From Clostridiales bacterium (GTDB taxonomy: Bacteria; Bacillota; Clostridia; WRLR01): a stretch of 12,671 nt of DNA. A program made the translations under genes and the position numbers. Position 1 is the stretch's first letter. Each line of letters starts with the position of its first letter. Location: positions 1 through 12,671 of the forward strand of contig JAITSR010000157.1 in the NCBI GenBank assembly GCA_031287655.1, read 5' to 3'. Below the pieces are notes generated by a model. The model was given only the letters and a program-made list of their open reading frames with translations, was not told where the DNA came from and did no database searches. Positions 5,536 to 11,995 of this stretch are shown one piece after another.

Positions 5536-8001
5536 ATGGCGGATTTGGAAAATAACAGCCCCGTGCGGGAAAGAACGGCGCAGCGCGGGCAGAGTACGCG
5601 TACACCCCAGAGACGGCGGCCGTCTGATTTGGCGGAGCCGATCGGGCGATCAGCGGCCGCACGGCCCCGTCCGGTGGTCGCCGTGCGACCGCAGCGCCCC
5701 GCGGGGCCGCGCACGGCCAATAGCGGCGCGCGCGGCGGCAGCGCCGCAAGGGCGGTCGGCGGGAATGGCGGCGACGGTGGGATTAACGTTCCGCGCAACG
5801 GCGGCGGCGTCTCAAGAGCGGGCAATGGCGGCAACGGCGGCGTGAGCGGTGTAAACCGCGCAGCCGGAGGCGGCGGCGGCGGGAATAACGTCCCGCGCAG
5901 CGGCGGCGGGAACCGCGTATCCGGCGGCGGCAATGGCGGCGGAAACGGCGGAGGCCGGGCCGCGGCACGGGCAGACGACAGGCGGTCCAGAATCACGCAG
6001 GCGATCAACCTGTTCCTGATCGGCTTTTCCGTACTCGTCGTGATCGCGATCATCGTGGTTTACCGGCTTTCGACGTCCGTGCTCTCAAACGAAAACGTCT
6101 ACGCGGGCGTGCAGATTCGCGGCGAGGACGTCTCCGGCCTTGCCTTTGACGAACTTGTGAGCTCCTTGGAGCAAGACATCGGGGGCGATTTAAAGGACCA
6201 CAAAATCACGCTCCGCATCAACGACATTGAAAAGGTCTATACGTTCGACGAGCTCGGCGTCTCCTATAACATCGAGGAAGTCGCGCGGCAGGCGTACGAG
6301 ATTGGCCGGACGGGGAGCGGCTTTGACCGGATTCGCAAAATTTCCGACATCGCAAAAAACCCGGTCAACCTGAACCTGAACTATACCTATGACCACAGCA
6401 AGGTCACGGAGCTGGTGGATCAGATCGCGGACGAAGCCGGCGTGCTCACCGCGGACGCCGAGGTCCGGTATACGGACGACTCCGTGATCATAAAGCCCGG
6501 CCGCGAAGGCGTGCGGATCGACACGGACGATCTCGAGGACCGGCTTTCGGACGCGCTCAACAACTATGAAAGCGCGGAGATCGACGTCAAGCTGATCATG
6601 TCCCAGCCTAAGTCGCTCGACGCGGAACAAATTTATCAGACGATTTTCCGCGAGCCCGTCGACGCGCGCTACGCCGTGTCGGAGGACCACAAGTCGCTGG
6701 TGATCGAGGACGGCAAACCGGGGCAGAGCGTGGATATGACGCGGCTCTCGCTCGCGATCGACAATTTGAACAGCCACAGCCAGACCGAGGTCAAGGTGCC
6801 GCTGCTGATCCTCCAGCCCAAGGTGCGGCGCGCCGATCTGGAGGGTAATTTCTTCGCGGATCTGCTCGGGACCGCGAGCACGTCGTTTACAATCGGCTCC
6901 ACAAACAACCGCAACCGGCGCGACAATATGACGCTCGCGACGCAGATGATCGCAGGCTATATTATGGCCCCGGGCGACGAGTTCGCGTTCAACGAGGTCG
7001 TCGGCCAGCGCACGACGGCGAAGGGGTATAAGATGGCGGGCGCTTATATGAACGGAGAGTTGATCGACGACGTCGGCGGCGGCATCTGCCAAGTCTCGTC
7101 GACGCTCTACAACGCCGTGCTGTACGCGGACCTGCTCGTCTCGCAGCGGCAGAACCACTCCTTTATCGTCAACTATGTCACGAAGGGGCTCGACGCGACC
7201 GTGTCGTACCCGCTGCCCGACTTCAAGTTCCAAAATAACTCGCAGCACCCGATCCGCGTCGACTGCGCGGTCGAGGGGACGCAGATCACGTTTTCGCTGT
7301 ACGGCACGCAGACGGGCCCGAAAAAGAAGATCACGTTTACGAGCGAGGTCCGCGCGACGATCCCGTTTGAGGTATCCGTCACGGAGGACCCGACGCGCCC
7401 CGTAGGCTCGACGGAGGTCACGCAGTCCGGCAAGACCGGCTATACGATCGACTCCTACAAGATTGTCCAGATCGGCGACGGCCCGAAAGAGAAGATCAAG
7501 CTCGCGACGAACAAGTATAAGACGATGGTTCAAAAAGAGATCGTCGGGACCATGCCCGTACCGTCCGGCGCGGACGCCCCCGAGGCGACGATGATCGTGC
7601 CGACGCCGGGCGACGACGACTATGTTACGGACCCGAACGCGACGCCCGGTCCGGGCGCCACAAGCGCGCCCGGGGAACTCGGCGGAGAGGGCGCCACGAC
7701 GCCCCCGAAACGCACGCCGAGGCCGGTGACGGGCGCGGGCCGCACAACGACGGCGGCCGAGTCCGATGGCGGACGCGCGACGACGACGACCGAAAATGAC
7801 GGCGGCGGCGCGGGCGGCACGACGTCCGGCGGCAGCGCGACATCGGCGGACACGACGTCGGGTACGACGTCCGGCGGCGACAGCGGAAGCGGCGCGGGCA
7901 CAACGACCGCGAGCGGCGGTGACGGCGGTGATACGCCGCGCACGCCGAGGCCTATCAGAACGCCAAGGCCGGACCGGACGACGGAAGCGGCGGCGGGCTG
8001 A
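5536..8001 (+). CDS. Membrane-anchored VanW-domain envelope protein with low-complexity ends
   Basis: Large (821 aa) envelope protein; the biochemical role of VanW domains is not established. Seen in order: a cytoplasmic Arg/Pro- then Gly/Asn-rich region (1-155); one membrane helix at about 157-177 (INLFLIGFSVLVVIAIIVVY), giving N-in topology; two segments resembling the peptidoglycan-binding domains common in this family (about 185-430; YTFDELGVSYN is typical); the VanW domain at about 440-580 with its hallmark DDVGGGICQVSSTLYNA (511-527), MAPGDEFAFNEVVG and NHSFIVNYVTKGLDATVSYP; a G5-like segment (about 600-645); and a Thr/Gly/Pro/Ser tail (about 690-821) with TPRP repeats, probably wall-spanning or disordered. 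No LPxTG sorting signal. ATG 5536 has GAGG 7 bases upstream. It is transcribed in the same direction as phoPR but probably from its own promoter. A cell-wall role is inferred from domains only. Confidence 0.88.
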   Translation: MADLENNSPVRERTAQRGQSTRTPQRRRPSDLAEPIGRSAAARPRPVVAVRPQRPAGPRTANSGARGGSAARAVGGNGGDGGINVPRNGGGVSRAGNGGNGGVSGVNRAAGGGGGGNNVPRSGGGNRVSGGGNGGGNGGGRAAARADDRRSRITQAINLFLIGFSVLVVIAIIVVYRLSTSVLSNENVYAGVQIRGEDVSGLAFDELVSSLEQDIGGDLKDHKITLRINDIEKVYTFDELGVSYNIEEVARQAYEIGRTGSGFDRIRKISDIAKNPVNLNLNYTYDHSKVTELVDQIADEAGVLTADAEVRYTDDSVIIKPGREGVRIDTDDLEDRLSDALNNYESAEIDVKLIMSQPKSLDAEQIYQTIFREPVDARYAVSEDHKSLVIEDGKPGQSVDMTRLSLAIDNLNSHSQTEVKVPLLILQPKVRRADLEGNFFADLLGTASTSFTIGSTNNRNRRDNMTLATQMIAGYIMAPGDEFAFNEVVGQRTTAKGYKMAGAYMNGELIDDVGGGICQVSSTLYNAVLYADLLVSQRQNHSFIVNYVTKGLDATVSYPLPDFKFQNNSQHPIRVDCAVEGTQITFSLYGTQTGPKKKITFTSEVRATIPFEVSVTEDPTRPVGSTEVTQSGKTGYTIDSYKIVQIGDGPKEKIKLATNKYKTMVQKEIVGTMPVPSGADAPEATMIVPTPGDDDYVTDPNATPGPGATSAPGELGGEGATTPPKRTPRPVTGAGRTTTAAESDGGRATTTTENDGGGAGGTTSGGSATSADTTSGTTSGGDSGSGAGTTTASGGDGGDTPRTPRPIRTPRPDRTTEAAAG
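5779..5950 (+). repeat. Gly/Asn-rich repeat region in the VanW protein N-terminus
   Basis: A GGC/GGN-rich stretch in which the blocks beginning at 5779 and 5881 (102 bases, 34 codons apart) are imperfect copies. They encode INVPRNGGG and NNVPRSGGG, each followed by runs of GGNGG. It lies just before the membrane helix. Confidence 0.7.
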
Positions 8002-8069
8002 CGGCAGACGCGCGACGGCATTCAAAAATGACGACAGCGGCGCGAGCCGCCCACCCAAGGGAGCTGAGC

Positions 8070-9296
8070 ATGGTACAGACGAAAGCGGCAAACGCATACC
8101 TTTCACGCGGCGTGTCCCCGACAAAAGACGATGTGCATCGCGCGATTTGCGGCGAGCCCGAAGGTCTCCTGCCCGGCGCGTTCTGCAAGCTCACCGCGGA
8201 CCCGGCGGGCGACCCGGCCTATTGCGCCGCGATGCACGCGGACGGGGCGGGAACAAAATCTGCGCTCGCGTACCTCTATTATAAGGAAACGGGGGACGTC
8301 TCCGTGTTCCGTGGGGTCGCGCAGGACGCGGTTGTGATGAATCTCGACGATCTCGCCTGTGTCGGCGCGGTCGACGGTTTTTTGTTTTCCAATACGATCG
8401 GGCGAAACGCGCACCGCGTCGACGGCGGCGTGCTCCGGCAGATCATCGACGGCTACCGCGAATTTGCCGAAACGCTTGCCGGGTACGGCATCCGTCTCAC
8501 GCTCTGCGGCGGGGAGACCGCCGACGTCGGCGACCTTGTTGGGACGATCATCGTCGATTCCACGGTCTTTGTGCGCTTCCCGCTCGCGCGCGCGGTCAAC
8601 TGCGCGAACATTCGGCCCGGCGACGTGATCGTCGGCCTCGCGTCCGACGGCCGCGCCGTTTACGAGCGGGAGCCCAACTCCGGCATCGGCTCAAACGGAC
8701 TCACGGCCGCGCGGCATATCCTGTTGAACCGGGCATACGCGGACAAGTACCCGGAGACCTTTTCGCCGACGATCGAGGCGGGACAGGTGTATTGCGGCCC
8801 ATACGCCGTGACCGACCCCCTGCCGCAGACCAAAGGGCAAACATCGCCCCCGACGACCGTCGGGCGGGCGCTGCTCTCCCCGACGCGCACCTATCTTCCG
8901 ATCTTAAAAGCGGCTCTGGACGACCATTTTCCGCGAATCCACGGCATCATTCACTGCACCGGCGGCGGGCAGGTAAAGTGCAAGGGCTTTGGCCGGGGCC
9001 TCCACTACATCAAGGACGCCCTTTTTGCGCCGCCCGCGATTTTTGCCGCGATCCGCAGCGCGGGCGGACTTCCCGCGGACGAGCTCTATCAGATTTTCAA
9101 TATGGGCCATCGAATGGAAGTTTACTGCGACCCCGCCGCCGCGGGCGACATCATCGCGATCGCCGGGCAGTTCGGTGTTGCGGCAAAGGTCGTCGGGCGG
9201 GTAGAGCGTAACATGGACGAGATCAGCGCCGTGACGGACAACGGCAATAAGGTCACGATCGCCCACGCCGGCGGTGAGGTCACATTCGACTTCTGA
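8070..9296 (+). CDS. purM: Phosphoribosylformylglycinamidine cyclo-ligase (AIR synthase), long divergent form
   Basis: PurM makes 5-aminoimidazole ribonucleotide from FGAM and ATP, the fifth step of purine synthesis, in the cytoplasm. Seen in the 408-aa product: HADGAGTKS (56-64), NLDDLACVGA (91-100), CGGETADVGD (146-155), SNGLTAARH (208-216), LSPTRTYLPILK (269-280), HCTGGGQVKC, and YQIFNMGHRMEVY near the C-terminus. These are the PurM nucleotide- and substrate-loop motifs. It is longer than the E. coli enzyme (about 345 aa) and resembles the longer AIR-synthase type seen in Bacteroidetes and some Clostridia. ATG 8070 is chosen because AAGGGAG (8057-8063) is 6 bases away; ATG 8028 in the same frame has no ribosome site and adds low-complexity residues. 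No other purine genes are in view, and no terminator is evident after vanW, so co-transcription is possible. Confidence 0.85.
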   Translation: MVQTKAANAYLSRGVSPTKDDVHRAICGEPEGLLPGAFCKLTADPAGDPAYCAAMHADGAGTKSALAYLYYKETGDVSVFRGVAQDAVVMNLDDLACVGAVDGFLFSNTIGRNAHRVDGGVLRQIIDGYREFAETLAGYGIRLTLCGGETADVGDLVGTIIVDSTVFVRFPLARAVNCANIRPGDVIVGLASDGRAVYEREPNSGIGSNGLTAARHILLNRAYADKYPETFSPTIEAGQVYCGPYAVTDPLPQTKGQTSPPTTVGRALLSPTRTYLPILKAALDDHFPRIHGIIHCTGGGQVKCKGFGRGLHYIKDALFAPPAIFAAIRSAGGLPADELYQIFNMGHRMEVYCDPAAAGDIIAIAGQFGVAAKVVGRVERNMDEISAVTDNGNKVTIAHAGGEVTFDF

Positions 9297-9328
9297 GTTT
9301 TGGGTCATATTCTGAGTTTGGGGTCATA
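9291..9328 (+). repeat. 19-bp tandem duplication at the purM stop
   Basis: TTCTGAGTTTTGGGTCATA (9291-9309) is followed at once by a copy with one change (9310-9328). The first copy contains the last sense codon and stop of purM, so the stop region is duplicated just before hepT. The period is not a multiple of three and the repeat is essentially non-coding. No matching copy is seen after mntA. Confidence 0.9.
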
Positions 9329-9331
9329 AAT

Positions 9332-9751
9332 ATGGAACATGATGTGCGTTGGATGCAGCGTTTCCAAAACTTTGACAGAGCCTTCAAGTTGCTGCGTTCC
9401 GCCTTGGAGGAAAAGCCGCTTGACGAGTATCGCGATTTGGAATGTGAGGGCATCGTTCAGCGCTTTGAATACACGTTTGAGCTGGCGTGGAAAATGATAA
9501 AGGACTATTTGGAGGAAACCGGCGTGCAAATGGCGGAGGTGACGCCGCGCAGCGTGATCAAAGAGGCCTTCGCGGCAAAAGTCATTGCGAGCGGGCAGAT
9601 TTTTATCGACATGATGCTGGCGCGGAACCTGTTGTCCCACACGTATGACTTTGAAAAATTTCGCGAGATACTCAAAAAAGTAAAAAGCGAGTTTCTGCCC
9701 GCGTTGGAGGAACTTCATTTTTATTTTTTGGAAAAGGTCGTTACAGATTGA
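9332..9751 (+). CDS. hepT: HepT-like HEPN toxin (HI0074 family)
   Basis: A 139-aa all-helical HEPN-domain protein of the family annotated as nucleotidyltransferase substrate-binding protein. In studied HepT-MntA systems HepT is an RNase toxin silenced when the partner adds AMP near its active site. Seen: Asp/Glu-rich N-terminal helices (FQNFDRAFKLLRSAL), FEYTFELAWKMIKDYLEE (45-62), and the HEPN catalytic motif RNLLSHTY (Arg98, His103, Tyr105), an exact RX4HXY. ATG 9332 lacks a strong ribosome site (only GGGG upstream). The gene overlaps mntA by four bases (TTGA), the usual toxin-antitoxin coupling. Base composition is visibly less GC-rich than purM or the kinase gene, suggesting horizontal acquisition. 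The toxin role is inferred from family and motif. Confidence 0.85.
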   Translation: MEHDVRWMQRFQNFDRAFKLLRSALEEKPLDEYRDLECEGIVQRFEYTFELAWKMIKDYLEETGVQMAEVTPRSVIKEAFAAKVIASGQIFIDMMLARNLLSHTYDFEKFREILKKVKSEFLPALEELHFYFLEKVVTD

Positions 9752-10068
9752 ACGTTGGGCTGAGCGGTGATGTTGTGGCCGCGATCCGCGCGGTTTTGGC
9801 GTGCGACGGGAATATTACGGCCGCGAAGGTTTTTGGGTCGCGCGCAAAGGGCAATTATTCCGCCGTCTCCGACGTAGACCTTGCGCTGTTTGGCGGAGGC
9901 GGCCTGCTTTCCGCTGAAAAGATCCGCGCGGAACTCGACGAGCTGCCATATCCTTTTCACTTCGACGTCGTGTTTTATGACGATCTGAAAAATGTCCAAC
10001 TGCGGCGGCATATCGACCGCGTCGGAAAAACGATTTACGAAGCCGAAACAAGCGGCGGCGGTTTGTGA
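9748..10068 (+). CDS. mntA: MntA-like minimal nucleotidyltransferase antitoxin
   Basis: A 106-aa minimal nucleotidyltransferase (MNT) fold. In the HepT-MntA family it neutralises the HEPN toxin by transferring AMP to it. Seen: the signature GSX10DXD as FGSRAKGNYSAVSDVDLAL (Gly30, Ser31, Asp42, Asp44) and a third acidic residue in FHFDVVFY (Asp73), so the catalytic triad is complete. The start is TTG 9748, overlapping the hepT stop; GGAAAAGG at 9730-9737 is the likely ribosome site, so translation is probably coupled to hepT. The last codons form the left arm of a GC-rich hairpin. It is convergent with the FGGY kinase gene. Confidence 0.86.
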   Translation: MNVGLSGDVVAAIRAVLACDGNITAAKVFGSRAKGNYSAVSDVDLALFGGGGLLSAEKIRAELDELPYPFHFDVVFYDDLKNVQLRRHIDRVGKTIYEAETSGGGL

Positions 10069-10079
10069 AGACCGCCGCC
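10054..10079. terminator. GC-rich hairpin between convergent genes
   Basis: GGCGGCGGT (10054-10062) pairs perfectly with ACCGCCGCC (10071-10079) around an 8-base loop and spans the mntA stop codon. There is no clear T-run on either side. A weaker ATAAC/GTTAT hairpin at 10103-10118 precedes TTTGTCTTTTT on the plus strand and leads into a run of Ts on the minus strand. Together these could stop transcription from both sides; termination is inferred. Confidence 0.4.
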
Positions 10080-10133
10080 CCTCCATATGGAACTGTTCAA
10101 AAATAACTTGCGCGTTATCGTTTGTCTTTTTGC

Positions 10134-11870
10134 TCACATACTGTCGACGGCGGCGCGCTCGATCGCGAGGCCCGCGACGTAGCGCTCCATGAACCGCGCA
10201 AAGCCCCGCGCGTCGTCCGCGTCGGGCTCAAGGCGCGTCCCGGCGTCGCCCCCGAACACCTTTTTTGCCAAATAGGCTTCGAGCGGTTCGACCGCCGCGC
10301 CCGTGGCGGACGCCGTGTTCGCCGCGGCTTCGGCCCTGTGCGCCGCGTAGGCCGCGAGGATCGCCATGCCCCACGCGCCGCCCTCGCCCGCCGACTCCAT
10401 CACGGCAATCGGCACGGAGAGCGCCGCGGCCATCAGCCGCTGCCCGACGACCTTCGTCTTAAACAAGCCGCCATGCCCCGTCAGATGCGAGAGCCGCACA
10501 TGCTCCTTTTCGACGAGGATGTCCATGCCGAGCTTGAGCGACGCCATTGTTGAAAACAGCAGCGCGCGCATTAAGTTGCCCAGCGTAAAGCGGCTGTCGG
10601 GCATACGCGCGAGCAGCGGGCGGCCCTGATCGAAGCCCGTGATCGGCTCGCCGGAGTAGTAATTATAAGTCAGCAGCCCCGCGCAGTCCGGCTCGCCCTC
10701 GAGCGCCTTTTCATACAGCGCGTCGTAGAGCGCGGGCTTTGAGATCGCGGCGCCGGTAAGCTCCGCGAATTCCGCGAACAGCCGGACCCACGCGTCGAGG
10801 TCGGACGTGCAGTTGTTGCAATGCACCATCGCAACGGGCTTTCCTGCGGGGGTCGTGACCATGTCGATCTCGGGGTAGAGCTTTGAAAGCGCCTTTTCGA
10901 GGACGACCATCGCGAACACCGAAGTACCCGCGGAGATGTTGCCCGTAAATTTTTCGACGCTGTTCGTCGCGACCATGCCCGTCCCCGCGTCGCCCTCCGG
11001 CGGACACATCGGGATACCGGCAGGAAGCGCCCCGGCGGGGTCGAGAAGCCGCGCGCCGCGCTCCGTGAGCCTGCCCGCGTCCTGCCCCGCGGTGAGCGCC
11101 TCGGGCAGAATCCCGCTGAGTCTCCACCGAAACCCACGGTCGGCGACGAGTTCGTCGAACAGGCCGAGCAGCCGCCGGTCATAGTTGTTTTCCGCGCTGT
11201 CGATCGGGAACATGCCGGACGCGTCTCCGACGCCGAGTACCTTACGCCCGGTCAGCTCCCAGTGTACATACCCCGCGAGCGTCGTCATGTACGCGATGTC
11301 CGCGACATGTGACTCGCCGTCGAGGATCGCCTGATAGAGGTGCGCGACGCTCCAGCGCAGCGGAATGTTGAAGCCAAAGCGCTCCGTGAGCCGGGCGGCT
11401 GCGGCCTCCGTCGTCGTGTTGCGCCATGTGCGGAACGGCGTGAGCTGCCTGCCGTCTCCGTCGAACACAAGGTAGCCGTGCATCATCGCGGAGACGCCGA
11501 GCGCCCGCACGCGCGCAAGCGGTACGCCATACAGCTCCCGCACCTCGCGGGCGAGCTCCCGAAAACTCTGCTGCACGCCGGTCCAGACATCTTCCAAGCG
11601 GTACGTCCAAAGCCCGTCAAGAAGCCGGTTCTCCCAGTCAAAGCCGCCCTGCGCGAGCGGCGCGTGATCCTCGCCGATCAGCACCGCCTTGATCCGGGTC
11701 GAGCCGAGCTCGATCCCGAGCGAGGCTCGACCCTCCGAAATCACCCGCGATATCGCCGCCCGCCGGGCGTCCATATCCTGCGCCTGCTCTTGCCTTTGTA
11801 CCCGCCCCGGCGCCTGCCCCGACGCCTGCTCCGGCTCCTGTCCCTGTGGATTCTTCATCGTTTCACTCAT
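10134..11870 (-). CDS. FGGY-family carbohydrate kinase (pentulose kinase-like) with Gln-rich N-terminal extension
   Basis: ATP-dependent sugar kinase, 578 aa, cytoplasmic. Seen: the N-terminal actin-like fold begins with LGIELGSTRIKAVLI (51-65), the phosphate-binding loop; MMHGYLVFD (129-137) and FRTWRNTTT (146-154) near the sugar site; EGDAGTG (292-298) with the likely catalytic Asp294; NISAGTSVFAMV; and C-terminal TGHGGLFKTKVVGQ (464-477) and SAGEGGAWGMAILAAYAA (493-510) that bind ADP. Length and motifs match the roughly 530-aa clostridial group annotated as xylulokinase or, in some arabinose clusters, as an alternative ribulokinase (AraK-like); the substrate cannot be decided here. ATG 11870 has AAGGAG at 11886-11881. 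The first 34 residues are a non-conserved extension of Gln-headed tetrapeptides; Met33 could mark an older start. No sugar transporter or isomerase gene is adjacent. Confidence 0.85.
   Translation of the reverse strand: MSETMKNPQGQEPEQASGQAPGRVQRQEQAQDMDARRAAISRVISEGRASLGIELGSTRIKAVLIGEDHAPLAQGGFDWENRLLDGLWTYRLEDVWTGVQQSFRELAREVRELYGVPLARVRALGVSAMMHGYLVFDGDGRQLTPFRTWRNTTTEAAAARLTERFGFNIPLRWSVAHLYQAILDGESHVADIAYMTTLAGYVHWELTGRKVLGVGDASGMFPIDSAENNYDRRLLGLFDELVADRGFRWRLSGILPEALTAGQDAGRLTERGARLLDPAGALPAGIPMCPPEGDAGTGMVATNSVEKFTGNISAGTSVFAMVVLEKALSKLYPEIDMVTTPAGKPVAMVHCNNCTSDLDAWVRLFAEFAELTGAAISKPALYDALYEKALEGEPDCAGLLTYNYYSGEPITGFDQGRPLLARMPDSRFTLGNLMRALLFSTMASLKLGMDILVEKEHVRLSHLTGHGGLFKTKVVGQRLMAAALSVPIAVMESAGEGGAWGMAILAAYAAHRAEAAANTASATGAAVEPLEAYLAKKVFGGDAGTRLEPDADDARGFARFMERYVAGLAIERAAVDSM
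11769..11840 (-). repeat. 12-bp tandem repeat at the N-terminus of the FGGY kinase
   Basis: On the minus strand residues 11-34 read as six tetrapeptides (QEPE, QASG, QAPG, RVQR, QEQA, QDMD) encoded by 12-base units of the type CAGGCGTCGGGG. The second and third units differ by one base. The kinase fold begins about 16 residues later. Confidence 0.85.
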
Positions 11871-11931
11871 AATGTTTTATCTCCTTGCATCCCAATAGCG
11901 CCTCTATCGCCCGTACACCGTGCTGTTCCTT

Positions 11932-11960
11932 AGTTTATTGTGCGGCGCGTCTTCTGTCAA
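11932..11960 (-). promoter_or_regulatory. Sigma-A type promoter for the FGGY kinase gene
   Basis: On the minus strand a perfect -35 TTGACA (11960-11955) is 17 bases from TAAACT (11937-11932; 4 of 6 to TATAAT). Start would be near 11925, giving a leader of about 55 bases. No obvious operator or catabolite site was seen in 11871-11995. Confidence 0.65.
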
Positions 11961-11995
11961 GGCTTCCGGCTATATTTGCGAGGCGAACACGCTTA

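Noticed and set aside
8028..8069. Upstream ATG start for purM
   Set aside because: No ribosome site before it; the added residues are low-complexity, while ATG 8070 has a well-spaced AAGGGAG.
6190..8124. Long open frame on the minus strand (644 codons) opposite the VanW gene
   Set aside because: It is Arg-rich with no recognisable domain and lies wholly opposite a well-supported gene with family motifs. Long antisense frames are expected in GC-rich coding DNA.
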